Assembly (NCBI RefSeq): GCF_001403875.1
Contig: NZ_LN884297.1
Coordinates: 124,001 to 188,000 of the forward strand
Reading direction: 5' to 3'
Source of the DNA: Paenibacillus ihumii
Lineage (GTDB): Bacteria; Bacillota; Bacilli; Paenibacillales; Paenibacillaceae
Length of the DNA stretch: 64,000 nt
The notes below the pieces were generated by a model, which was not told the DNA's origin, did not search any database, and worked only from the letters and a program-made list of their open reading frames with translations. The position numbers and the translations under genes are program-made. Positions 36,001 to 43,263 of this stretch are shown here, one piece after another (position 1 is the first letter of the stretch; each line of letters opens with the position of its first letter).

Positions 36001-37589
36001 ACTGCAATGCCTCTGGCATATTCACGACCTGGCATGATCGACCCGTAATCCCGGAATTGACCGGTTTCAATATCATATTCGAAAACCTTGCCCTCTCCGC
36101 CCTTTGAATAGGTGGAGCCGTAGATCTTACCATCAGGTGTTGCCTCAAGATCCCATACCCAAGCATCAGACGGGTTAACACCTACGGTTTCTACGACTTT
36201 TTTCTCAGGAACATACCGGTACAAATTCCGATCTGCAGTACCCGAGAAGTACACATTTTTATCAGGTCCAACGGTCATCGCCCATGTTGCTTCCGTATTG
36301 GGAATAACCTTTGAAAACTTCAGCTTGCCCGTTTCTGCATCAACAACAAAGAAGGATCCCGGCTTACCGTTCGACATGAAGTAGGCTTCATTCTCACCCA
36401 GCGAGTTCTGTTGTATGGCTGCTGCCTGACCTAGATTCACGCTTACCATCGGTCCCAGGTCTACCGGCGCTCCATATTCACGATCCAGCGGCGCCTCTTG
36501 AGGGATCGATTCGAACGAGACATCATCGAAGTACGCCTCAGTCAAACTCGGATCTCCGGAATAAAAAGCAACTCTAGCATAAGCCGCTGAAGCAGGCGCG
36601 TCGGTCATCACCCGAATTTCAGTCCATTGGTTTTTGCCAAGTGCCAGCTCTCCAAACAGTTCCTGCTTCACGCCAACTTGATCATTATTCTCATTATAAT
36701 AATAAATCTGGTAAACAATATTGTGAGTTTGCTGTACGACATTGACATACGCCTTCGCAATGTATGATTCACCTGGCATAATCACAAACTTGTCGCTGAA
36801 CACCCGTAGACCTGTCTTATCCGAGGAATCTTTAAAATAAAGACTCCTCTCGCCGCTGTTCGCTCTATCCGTACTTACCTCAAACAGCCCATCCGTACCT
36901 GGGCCAAGACTCCAACCTGGAATGTGGCCATCTACCAAATCCATTTCAAAGCCGGGATTGACGATCTCTCCTGTTGGTTCGGGTTCATCCGGCCCTTCTT
37001 GCCCCGGCAGACTGACGACTTCGACCGAAACATCGTCAAAGTACGCTTCCGTCAAAGCAACTTTTCCTGAATTGAAGCGAACTTCAATTTGTGTTGCGCC
37101 AACCGGTACTTCAAACGGCACATTGATCTCATTCCACTCGTTCAGCTTAAGGGTGCCTTTAGCGAAATTAATAAAGGTAGCATTCCCGACCTTTACATTG
37201 TTACTGTCAAAGAAATGAACCTCATACCCAATGCTATGGGTTTGGCTGACAACATTCACAAATGCTTTGGCATTGTATTTTCCACCAGGTACAACGGAAG
37301 CATAATCACTCTTTACCTGCAACTGCTCCTCAGTTGACGAATTGTGAAAGTGCAGGCTTCTATCCCCCGAGTATGCATATGTATCGATCGTCACCGTACT
37401 CACTTTATTTGATGTAACTATACTCCAACCTGGAATCTGCCCGTCGACTAAATCCATTTCAAAGCCTGCATTGTATATCTCCGGTGCCTCCTGATCTGCA
37501 GCTGAAGTAGTGGGGAAGGAAAGCATTCCGAATATCATTGCAAAACAAACAATTATCGATAATACACGTTGATACGATGTTCCAGACAC
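33033..37589 (-). CDS. S-layer-anchored beta-propeller protein with carbohydrate-binding-like domains
   Basis: A 1518-residue exported protein. GTG 37589 is chosen because GGGGTGA lies just upstream and the signal peptide (ending TTSAAD) begins there; a longer frame to 37637 runs through a cre-like site. Two similar jelly-roll domains (about 33-190 and 208-360, each starting NAGFEMDLVDG or NPGFEMDLVDG) resemble CBM4/9/22. A large beta-propeller (about 375-1010, repeated YxGT and GPDG turns) follows, then a cadherin-like domain, an EQP-repeat linker (about 1095-1135) and a ~190-residue domain. Three SLH repeats (about 1335-1518) bind cell-wall pyruvylated polymers. Probably recognises or processes a polysaccharide. 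Confidence 0.8.
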   Translation of the reverse strand: MSGTSYQRVLSIIVCFAMIFGMLSFPTTSAADQEAPEIYNAGFEMDLVDGQIPGWSIVTSNKVSTVTIDTYAYSGDRSLHFHNSSTEEQLQVKSDYASVVPGGKYNAKAFVNVVSQTHSIGYEVHFFDSNNVKVGNATFINFAKGTLKLNEWNEINVPFEVPVGATQIEVRFNSGKVALTEAYFDDVSVEVVSLPGQEGPDEPEPTGEIVNPGFEMDLVDGHIPGWSLGPGTDGLFEVSTDRANSGERSLYFKDSSDKTGLRVFSDKFVIMPGESYIAKAYVNVVQQTHNIVYQIYYYNENNDQVGVKQELFGELALGKNQWTEIRVMTDAPASAAYARVAFYSGDPSLTEAYFDDVSFESIPQEAPLDREYGAPVDLGPMVSVNLGQAAAIQQNSLGENEAYFMSNGKPGSFFVVDAETGKLKFSKVIPNTEATWAMTVGPDKNVYFSGTADRNLYRYVPEKKVVETVGVNPSDAWVWDLEATPDGKIYGSTYSKGGEGKVFEYDIETGQFRDYGSIMPGREYARGIAVDEKYIYVGLGTDYLHLFKVDRETGEKSEIPIEGYTGSAGGMVADVFVLNGKLLVSVSTVNMVVMDIETYEIEHTFQYSNMISEPYPVDPNVIFYKFGTEFFKYDFSTNQSTQIELPFPLPDTVRVKDMQWIEMTSGPKAGETVLAIITQYGEFILYDPTDHWLSFIELEIAPQPVAIQALSTGEDGRLYLGGYQRGMSVYNPFTEQVELNISSFAQPEGIGFLNGHVYYGTYVAAVMYRFDPAKDVQLNVNPEMVYPFKNYQDRPFALTSGDGKLFVGTVPDYGILGGSLGIYDEATDQWMQYDQVVQNQSIIGLAYKDGYLYGGTSVWGGLGKDPVESAAKMFIWDVKNGKKIDEFTPDIPGIDEAPRMIGELSFGPDGHLWGAVDGTIFAMDVATKEIVKSKTIRPSLYNTSKWKPYRIAWSPDGMLYTTLSRTLMVIDPETLQYKVIDDKGLMNDMAIGIDGSIYYAPNAGTTMSVIAVPETDATLSAIIINGEPLKDFSPGVLEYAVSAPHASDVQATAKQAEAAVVIEDTREAEGKTRIHVTAKDGKSTLDYVIIWKESEQPEQPEQPEQPEQPEQPEQPEQPEQPEQPGQPGQPQQPVRPSTPWKPAPTKSDDPEKQIVNEDSLKAGQQQGKVQVDIAQGKKSVWLPASAAGIVGEDAILLASDEFAIEINPAVLKQLQQLVSEKELARAHIIFSYEKITDVDMNDIVKRAKEVHKADVKKAGEAYTFNLSVLTGDGKQYELVVLDEPLILTMKFREDANRDLTAIYDVSDDGTLAYIGGKLQGDWLTAEIHHFNKYAVLEYNKTFADVREDHWAAQTIKIMSAMLIANGVSDTQFAPDQSITRAEFAALIVRVLGLDAEGASPFADVTAGDWFASSVAAAYQADIVNGRTETAFAPNQTISREEMAAMIVRAYNFKQASAIQAKEEASFADHGNISSWARESVNTAYELGLVSGRGNNKFIPKGELSRAEAIQAIFNLMKK
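34193..34307 (-). repeat. 9-bp repeats encoding an EQP linker
   Basis: Nine EQP units followed by GQP, GQP and QQP, at DNA level near-identical 9-base repeats. A rigid proline-rich spacer between the surface domains and the SLH-bearing half. Confidence 0.9.
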
Positions 37590-37614
37590 TGAATCACCCC
37601 GGTTTATTAATAAT

Positions 37615-37628
37615 GGTAACCGCTTACA
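37615..37628 (-). promoter_or_regulatory. cre-like site upstream of the S-layer propeller gene
   Basis: On the minus strand TGTAAGCGGTTACC matches the CcpA consensus TGWAANCGNTNWCA at 13 of 14 positions. It lies between promoter and start codon, where binding of a LacI-family protein would block transcription. Confidence 0.55.
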
Positions 37629-37734
37629 TGAATTCAAACTACCCGCTCATTGCTGCTGCCAATCTGCCGTCTGCGCATATGCTCAACCAGCCGCTTTCTT
37701 TTCAGAGCCTCCTTTCGACTCTAGTAATTTCTAT

Positions 37735-37755
37735 ATCATATCTGTATCATATCCA
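37735..37755. repeat. Direct repeat TATCATAT, candidate operator
   Basis: Two TATCATAT units separated by three bases (CTG) lie just downstream of the -10 box of the propeller gene promoter. They could be a regulator-binding site, for instance for the divergent GntR-type protein. This is inference. Confidence 0.3.
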
Positions 37756-37756
37756 C

Positions 37757-37786
37757 ATGATATTACATTAATTAAAGCGCTGTCAA
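37757..37786 (-). promoter_or_regulatory. Sigma-A promoter of the S-layer propeller gene with second cre-like site
   Basis: On the minus strand a perfect TTGACA (37786-37781) and TATCAT (37762-37757) are 18 bases apart. TGACAGCGCTTTAA, overlapping the -35 box, matches the cre consensus at 12 of 14 positions. Confidence 0.65.
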
Positions 37787-37845
37787 TTCCTTTATCCCAA
37801 TAATCATGTCAAAATAGGTCTGCATCTGGCTTTCCTTCACAGTGC

Positions 37846-37875
37846 TTGGACAAAATTTTCCTTTTTCCGTATAAT
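37846..37875 (+). promoter_or_regulatory. Sigma-A promoter of the GntR/solute-binding fusion gene
   Basis: TTGGAC (37846-37851) and a perfect TATAAT (37870-37875) are 18 bases apart, about 80 bases before the start codon. It is divergent from the propeller gene promoter. Confidence 0.65.
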
Positions 37876-37954
37876 GGTGTTAGTTTGATAGCTCTACAAA
37901 ATTCAATTTTATGAAACCAATTCAGTTAATGAGCTTAAAAGGGGACGAACGGAT

Positions 37955-39331
37955 TTGCAGGCCAAACCTAGCCGGACTACGTTTCGAAATCGACTGGACG
38001 AAATGATCACTGCACTGCGAGATGATATCGTCACGGGAAGATTAAAGAGCGGAGAATTCATACCTTCATTGATGCAATTAAGCAAACAGTTTCAGTTGAG
38101 TATCAACTCTGTTCAAAAGGGGCTCGATCAGCTTGCAGCCGAATCCTTAATTGAAAGAATCCCGCGAGTCGGAATTCGAGTGAAGGATTCAACCAGGCAT
38201 TCAACTGTATCTCTTTCCTTTGGTTACTATCCTTCTCTGATGGAGGATGTGGATCTTCAACACCTTATTGCAGCATTTCAGGAGGAGCATCCTCATATTC
38301 GCATACAACCGGTCCCTCTACAGTATGAGAACTATTACGATGTGACGAGCAATTACTTGTATAATGAAATGCTGGATGTTCTAACGATCAACCATATCAA
38401 CTTCAATCAGTATGAAGATCGACACACCGATATCCGAGAAGTTTTCGAACCGATCAAGCCTGCAGCAGGTATATACCCCTATCTATCTCCTCCTTTCATG
38501 AGGGATAAGACGCAGTATGTGCAACCGATCGTTTTTTCTCCGGTTATCCTATGCTATAACCAACAGCATTTCGAGCAGCGTCAAGCAGATGAACCGCCGC
38601 TAGAATGGACGTGGCAGGAATTTATGGCTTGTTTGGATCGTTTGGGCCGGGATGAATCGAGGCTGGCCTTCTATTTTTACCCGGCAACCTTGAACCGATG
38701 GCCAATCTTCCTGCTCCAGAGTGGTGTGGAGTTTAAGAGGAATAAGACGGGGAAAATGAATCTAGCTGCTCCGCAAATTATGGACAGCATCCAAACATGC
38801 AACGAATTGATCCAACGCCAGAATATGTTTCAGATTCTGCTGTCTGAGAATGATGTCAATGTTGAGGAATTATTCTCTCAGCAGAGAATCTCTGTTATGA
38901 TGACAACCTATTTCAACATGAATAGACTGCGCAGGGCTTCTTTTCCTTTCGATATCGCGCCGCTGCCCTACGTACATACTCCAAAAACACTGCTGATTAC
39001 GATCGGAATGGCAATTAATCGGCGCTCCAAGCAAAAAGCTGCGGCTCAGGTGTTTATCGATTACTTGACGTCATACCGGTCTCAGCTTCATATTCGGAAA
39101 ACGACTTACAGTATCCCTGCACTGCAGCGAGCCGCCGAGTGGCATGGAGAAGAGCTCGGGTACCGCCCGTCCAGGTACAATATATACCGGGATATCAGCC
39201 ATACCTATGCTTTATTATCCGATTTAAATCTGAACCCGCACGAAATCGAGGAATTACTGAATGCGATGAATATGTACTGGATGGGCATGGAAAATAAAGA
39301 AGCGACCCTTTCCCGTTTGGCCACCATCTGA
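37955..39331 (+). CDS. GntR-type regulator fused to a solute-binding-protein-like domain
   Basis: A 458-residue protein starting at TTG 37955, ten bases after AAAAGGGG. Residues about 10-80 form a GntR winged helix (LKSGEFIPSLMQLSKQFQLSINSVQKGLDQL). The rest (about 85-445) reads like a family 1 extracellular solute-binding protein (VSLSFGYYPSLMEDVDLQHLIAAFQEEHPHIRIQPV; PVILCYNQQHF; AAAQVFIDYLTS) but with no signal peptide, so it should be a cytoplasmic sugar sensor. It is divergent from the S-layer propeller gene and probably controls it. Usual GntR effector domains (UTRA, FCD, aminotransferase) are absent. Confidence 0.75.
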   Translation: MQAKPSRTTFRNRLDEMITALRDDIVTGRLKSGEFIPSLMQLSKQFQLSINSVQKGLDQLAAESLIERIPRVGIRVKDSTRHSTVSLSFGYYPSLMEDVDLQHLIAAFQEEHPHIRIQPVPLQYENYYDVTSNYLYNEMLDVLTINHINFNQYEDRHTDIREVFEPIKPAAGIYPYLSPPFMRDKTQYVQPIVFSPVILCYNQQHFEQRQADEPPLEWTWQEFMACLDRLGRDESRLAFYFYPATLNRWPIFLLQSGVEFKRNKTGKMNLAAPQIMDSIQTCNELIQRQNMFQILLSENDVNVEELFSQQRISVMMTTYFNMNRLRRASFPFDIAPLPYVHTPKTLLITIGMAINRRSKQKAAAQVFIDYLTSYRSQLHIRKTTYSIPALQRAAEWHGEELGYRPSRYNIYRDISHTYALLSDLNLNPHEIEELLNAMNMYWMGMENKEATLSRLATI

Positions 39332-39390
39332 GCTGCCGCCTATAAAAGAGGCTATAACAAGCCAGAGATAGAATTGAAAATCATCAATAG

Positions 39391-39442
39391 AAAAAGGCTT
39401 CTCACCAAGTTCAAATTTGAACCCGTGAGAAGCCTTTTTTTT
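39391..39442. terminator. Strong bidirectional terminator
   Basis: AAAAAGGCTTCTCAC (39391-39405) pairs with GTGAGAAGCCTTTTT (39425-39439), with the palindrome GTTCAAATTTGAAC between them. It ends with nine T, and serves the fusion regulator and the convergent blaR1-like gene. Confidence 0.9.
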
Positions 39443-39465
39443 TTACAAGAGTATTTTATAATTTA

Positions 39466-40869
39466 TTACTCAACAGCTACTGATATTTCAACCCTCCCTT
39501 TAATATTTTCTAAAGATTTACCCTCATAATTACCAACGAACAAATAGTACGTGCCAGCTAGATGGCTTGGTACTACATGAGGATGAGGGAACTCCTTATT
39601 TAATTCGTTGCCAGTTAATCCGATTACTCCTAAATATCCATCACTCTCAATATACTCGTCCGTTTTCATAAAGCTGATAGTTAAATTCCCCGTTCCTTCT
39701 GACTTAAGTTTATAAGTGATGAAATCCCCTTCTTCAAGCGCATACTGTCCCAGATTCACGCCTTCACCACTACCTAAAGAGTCTACATCTACATCAATAA
39801 CATGTTTAGATTCAGTAAGTCCTTCGTATACTTGGCTTTGATCTTTTCCATCAACTTTAAAATTATCATTTGATGCTAAGCTAGTTGCAGCTTCACCGAT
39901 GCCAGTCGCTATAAATACCACGATAGACAAGACCAGTATTCCAAAAATAAGAGCAATACCACTTTTCTTTTTTCTTGTATCCATAATAGATAAAATTCTG
40001 CTTTTCATGTTTTCTTTCCCTCCATAAAAATGAGTTGATAATGCAGTTTTAAACCTAGACTGCTGGCAAATGACACCGATAATCGTTTCGCAATATTGTT
40101 GCCTTTTATCCTCTTGAGAATTTTTCACCACTTCCAGATCGCAGGACAATTCACATTGTAGAGCGATAGATCTTGACATCAAATACACGACCGGATTAAA
40201 CCAGTGTATTGCTGTTGCTAAAAGCACTAAACTTTTGTACCAAATATCTTTTCTCTTATAATGAACCAACTCGTGTGCCAGAATAAATGACAATTCATCC
40301 TCTGAGAAATCTGTTGAAGGTAACAGGATAGTCGGGGTAACAACACCAAACATCATTGGGGTTGTTATTAATGAACTCCTTTGCAAATACACTGGATTCG
40401 TTATACCTATTTTTGCTTTTAGTTCCTCCAAGTGAGCTAGGATTTTCTCGTCACCAACATTCTCACTCCAACGTTTTACCAACTTTATAAAATGAAGATG
40501 ACGAAATATATGGAAAGCAATAACTAAAATCATTCCTGTAATCCAAATACATCCAATAACTGGATAGATCGATTTTACTGGATCCTCTAGTGACCCAATT
40601 ATTTCATTACTTGCCACCGTAACAAATTCTTTTGTACCAAGGTGGAACACTTCGCTTGGTTGAATCGTAGGTAAGCCCACTTTTAGAAACGAAAAATGGA
40701 TATCAGGTCTAAAGGGAATAATGAACCCAATCACAATTACAAGCCATGCATAATACTGCCACTTGGATTCATATATTTTTGATAAAAGTGGAGAAATTAA
40801 AATTAGCAGAACCGCCACAATGGACATCGTGATCGAACTGGTAAGAAGAGTGTTCAAAAAGTCCTGCAT
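39466..40869 (-). CDS. BlaR1/MecR1-family M56 metalloprotease with a non-penicillin-binding C-terminus
   Basis: A 467-residue membrane protein. About four helices surround an M56 zinc protease domain with HELVHYKRKD near residue 197. In BlaR1/MecR1 this cytoplasmic protease is activated by an outside sensor and leads to BlaI cleavage. Here the outside part, after the helix at about 300-325, is only ~140 residues and reads as a beta-rich domain (GQYALEEGDFITYKL, AGTYYLFVGNYEG), with no SxxK/SxN/KTG transpeptidase motifs. So the signal is not expected to be a beta-lactam bound as to a PBP. GGAGGAGGT precedes ATG 40869. Operon with the blaI-like gene. Confidence 0.8.
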   Translation of the reverse strand: MQDFLNTLLTSSITMSIVAVLLILISPLLSKIYESKWQYYAWLVIVIGFIIPFRPDIHFSFLKVGLPTIQPSEVFHLGTKEFVTVASNEIIGSLEDPVKSIYPVIGCIWITGMILVIAFHIFRHLHFIKLVKRWSENVGDEKILAHLEELKAKIGITNPVYLQRSSLITTPMMFGVVTPTILLPSTDFSEDELSFILAHELVHYKRKDIWYKSLVLLATAIHWFNPVVYLMSRSIALQCELSCDLEVVKNSQEDKRQQYCETIIGVICQQSRFKTALSTHFYGGKENMKSRILSIMDTRKKKSGIALIFGILVLSIVVFIATGIGEAATSLASNDNFKVDGKDQSQVYEGLTESKHVIDVDVDSLGSGEGVNLGQYALEEGDFITYKLKSEGTGNLTISFMKTDEYIESDGYLGVIGLTGNELNKEFPHPHVVPSHLAGTYYLFVGNYEGKSLENIKGRVEISVAVE

Positions 40870-40870
40870 G

Positions 40871-41248
40871 CTACCTCCTCCGTTCTTTCACCAACTTCAT
40901 TAGCTCGTCCAAATCTTTTTCGCTTAATTCCTTCCCATCGTACAAAGTATTTACAAAACTTACAAAGGAATTTCCGTGATATTGCTTAATAAAATTACCT
41001 GTTTCGAACTTAAGGTAGTCTTCTTTCGTTACCAATGGAAAATACGTGCGCTCTTTACCGATTTTCTCTGTTTTTAAAAATCCCCGTTCAACGAGACGAA
41101 GCATTAACGAGATAACTGTAGGGGCTTTCCATTCTTTCTCATTACCTAATTGCTCCATAATAATCTTTGTTGTTAATGGTGGATCGTTTGACCATACCAC
41201 CTTCATAATTTCAAATTCAGCATCAGGTATCTTTTTCAACTGACTCAC
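40871..41248 (-). CDS. BlaI/MecI-family repressor
   Basis: A 125-residue winged-helix repressor. GTG 41248 is preferred because GAAGGAGAG lies about nine bases upstream; the frame continues to 41269 without a better site. IPDAEFEIMKVVWSNDPPLTTKIIMEQL and WKAPTVISLMLRLVERGFLKTEK are the family's DNA-binding region, and the C-terminal helices (about 75-125) dimerise. In the family the partner protease relieves repression. Its stop lies one base before the blaR1-like start. Confidence 0.87.
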   Translation of the reverse strand: MSQLKKIPDAEFEIMKVVWSNDPPLTTKIIMEQLGNEKEWKAPTVISLMLRLVERGFLKTEKIGKERTYFPLVTKEDYLKFETGNFIKQYHGNSFVSFVNTLYDGKELSEKDLDELMKLVKERRR

Positions 41249-41290
41249 GTTCTCTCTCCTTCCTATCACTAGCCTGCCGATTATCGATAT

Positions 41291-41339
41291 TAGACAATTG
41301 CCTATAATTGTATTTTACATTTGCCTAAAATAAAGTCAA
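41291..41339 (-). promoter_or_regulatory. blaI-blaR1 promoter with candidate BlaI operators
   Basis: On the minus strand TTGACT (41339-41334) and TAAAAT (41317-41312) are 16 bases apart. TAGACAATTGCCTA (41291-41304) is a near-palindrome at the start of the transcript, and a further TTTGCCTA half-site (41320-41327) lies in the spacer. The layout fits autoregulation. Confidence 0.6.
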
Positions 41340-41560
41340 GTGATCTTCCTGCATTTATATAAAATCTTCACTAGGATTTTTGAGGACACTTAAAAATATT
41401 GATCCAGCAGCCTACTGCGGAATTGTTCACTATAAAAACCTTAACTAAGAAAGCGACTGTTTTAAATATACGGCATGGTGTTGGTGGATAGTCAAAGTAC
41501 CCTATAAAATTCAATTGGCCCGCTAGTTTGGAAAGGTTACACTAAGTTAGCCAATAAAAT
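41340..41560. other. Gene-free stretch between blaI operator region and old groEL terminator
   Basis: AT-rich, no gene seen on either strand. Before phage insertion it would have been the intergenic region downstream of groEL. Confidence 0.4.
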
Positions 41561-41588
41561 AAGCCCCCTCATTTTGAGGGGGCTTATT
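41561..41588. terminator. Probable original groESL terminator, displaced by the prophage
   Basis: AAGCCCCCTC (41561-41570) and GAGGGGGCTT (41575-41584) form a perfect ten-base stem with A/T tracts on both sides. It lies about 100 bases beyond the groEL-end repeat at 41687, at the distance expected for a groEL terminator. Confidence 0.75.
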
Positions 41589-41686
41589 ACCTATAGATCA
41601 TTATCTGAGTATAAATGTTGGCAAAGTGTTGGCTGAGTATAATATAAATCGCTCAAAACCTTAATATATCAAGGTTCCAAGCATCT

Positions 41687-41704
41687 TTACATCATGCCGC
41701 CCAT
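41687..41704. repeat. attL-like repeat: copy of groEL 3' end
   Basis: TTACATCATGCCGCCCAT, identical to 46373-46390. Read on the minus strand it encodes MGGMM and stop, the GroEL C-terminus, here fused to a YolD-like frame. Confidence 0.75.
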
Positions 41705-41972
41705 GTTGTTTATCGATTCATCCATATTCACTGGAATTCGAATAACCCTACTATTCAAAGAAGATATCAATTTAAACAAAATTATTGTTCGCCTATGTTC
41801 GCCTACACCAATCACATAGGCATCTTCATATTCATGGTACATGCGAAATTTGATCGCCTGACCGCTTCCTTTGCGCCTCGATAATAAAACGGCCTATCTG
41901 CACCTTTTCCTGATCGTCAAGCTCAACACGCTGCCTCTTCGTCTCTTCCCTCTGTTGCCGCTGGGCTGCCAT
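41687..41972 (-). pseudogene. YolD-like protein gene, frameshifted
   Basis: ATG 41972 follows AGGGGGA (41984-41978). The frame reads MAAQRQQREETKRQRVELDD and so on for 45 codons, then hits TGA. Switching frame near 41870 restores KFRMYHEYEDAYVIGVGEHRRTIILF and then RIPVNMDESI, ending with NMGGMM contributed by the att repeat. The pattern (acidic LDDQEK helix followed by a beta-rich IPxxxI domain) resembles YolD-like proteins, usually found beside a Y-family polymerase in prophages. The 286-base length is not a multiple of three, in line with a single-base frameshift. Confidence 0.45.
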
Positions 41973-41998
41973 TACATCCCCCTAATACTGAGTCCAGT

Positions 41999-42211
41999 AA
42001 TCGTCCGTACCGCTCTAAGAGCGGGGGTTACTATCAAGCTATAACAAATAAGATGAGATCAAAAATTCCATATGGTACAAACCTTAATACGCTCACTAAA
42101 AATGAGATTCTTGATGCGCATATTGAAGCTTATAAAAAACTTTGGGAAAGTACAGATGATGAAGTTTGGGAATTCCTTTATAAATTTGCATTAAACAAAC
42201 AATATGAGTGA
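41999..42211 (+). pseudogene. C-terminal gene fragment, possible toxin remnant
   Basis: An open frame without a start or ribosome site reads SNRPYRSKSGGYYQAITNKM and continues with PYGTNLNTLTKNEILDAHIEAYKKLWES, ending QYE at TGA 42209-42211. An internal ATG at 42053 lacks a site. The sequence looks like genuine protein and begins abruptly at the edge of the YolD-like gene, as if the rest was deleted. Its position just before an immunity-like gene suggests the tail end of a polymorphic toxin. The toxin call is a guess from context. Confidence 0.4.
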
Positions 42212-42223
42212 TAATCTATATAG

Positions 42224-42249
42224 GGGGCGGCATATGCTCGCCCCTTTTT
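42224..42249 (+). terminator. Terminator after the gene fragment
   Basis: GGGGCG (42224-42229) pairs with CGCCCC (42239-42244), followed by TTTTT. It separates the fragment from the next gene. Confidence 0.7.
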
Positions 42250-42274
42250 CTCAATAAAATTAGGAGGATAAGAA

Positions 42275-43192
42275 ATGGAAGTAATCAATAGAATAAGTTT
42301 CTTTATTGATTATTCGTACTCTAAACAAATTGAAAGTTTTTTCAATGAATTTGGCATTACGGTTATCTCACCTGAAAAAGGGAGTCGTACAACTGAAATA
42401 AGGTATTTAGTTCCGATTACCTTCAAACCTACTGAAGATATGACCGATAAGATTAGAATTATATACAATAAATTGATCAATTTTTTCCCAATTACCGGGA
42501 TCGGAGAAGCAATTTTCTTTAACTGCGATAACGATGATTATAATAAAGCACCGTTTTTTGCTGTAAACTCAACTGGAAATTCAGCTAGTGCTAATTTATT
42601 TGATACCAAAACCCCTATGATAAAGGAGACCTTCTGTAATGCCTGTGGGCTTAAATTACAATCCTTAGAATCAAATCTGGTAATTGATACCTCAAAGTTA
42701 AGAAAAAAATATATGATCAACGTTGACAGTATGTTTTGGGTTATTTCTGAAGAAATGGCGAGACTTATGTCAGAGTGGAAAATTACAGGATATCAGTTGA
42801 AAGAGGTTATTCATCATGGAAAAGCAGAAAATTATGTACCTGCCTATCAACTTATTATTAATAATAATATGCCGCCGCTAAGTCAAAAATCTAAAAGCTA
42901 CCATTTTGTGTCAGAGCCTGAAGGAAAATGTGATGTCTGTGGTATTAAAGGAAAAGTGAATTATCCTTATCTTTATGAAACGTCAGATATTAAAACTTGT
43001 ACAAATGATCTGTATTTATTAAATGAATCGGTTAGTAATGGAAGCTTCGTTTATCAACCCCTATTTATAAGTCAACGCTTCAGAACATTACTTATTGAAC
43101 AAGGAGTAACTAGGGATATAAGGAGTGTATATGACAGTAACTATGGATCTAAAGATTGGTATATGACTCCTGTATTTCTAGATCATTATTGA
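42275..43192 (+). CDS. Protein with two CxxCG motifs, putative immunity protein
   Basis: A 305-residue soluble protein with a clear site, TAGGAGGA, before ATG 42275. Two zinc-ribbon-like knuckles, CNACG (near residue 119) and CDVCG (near residue 221), flank a mixed alpha/beta region (FWVISEEMARLMSEWKITGYQLKEVIHH). The layout recalls 'double-CXXCG motif' proteins, known as SitI-type immunity partners of SitA toxins in Myxococcus. Its DNA is clearly more AT-rich than flanking chromosomal genes, a sign of transfer. It lies on the strand opposite the phage late genes. The immunity role is inferred from motif layout and the upstream fragment. Confidence 0.45.
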   Translation: MEVINRISFFIDYSYSKQIESFFNEFGITVISPEKGSRTTEIRYLVPITFKPTEDMTDKIRIIYNKLINFFPITGIGEAIFFNCDNDDYNKAPFFAVNSTGNSASANLFDTKTPMIKETFCNACGLKLQSLESNLVIDTSKLRKKYMINVDSMFWVISEEMARLMSEWKITGYQLKEVIHHGKAENYVPAYQLIINNNMPPLSQKSKSYHFVSEPEGKCDVCGIKGKVNYPYLYETSDIKTCTNDLYLLNESVSNGSFVYQPLFISQRFRTLLIEQGVTRDIRSVYDSNYGSKDWYMTPVFLDHY

Positions 43193-43263
43193 AAGTTTTG
43201 CCGATGATTTACTGGCCTCTCTGATTTAGTCTCTGTTCTTTTAAAGTGCATCTTTTACCTACA

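Noticed and set aside
37590..37637. N-terminal extension of the S-layer propeller protein
   Set aside because: It overlaps a cre-like site and places polar residues before the signal peptide; GTG 37589 with GGGGTGA upstream fits better.
41589..41686. Integrase C-terminal remnant left of the att-like repeat
   Set aside because: Minus-strand text near 41600-41640 faintly resembles an integrase tail, but no frame of useful length or motif could be found.
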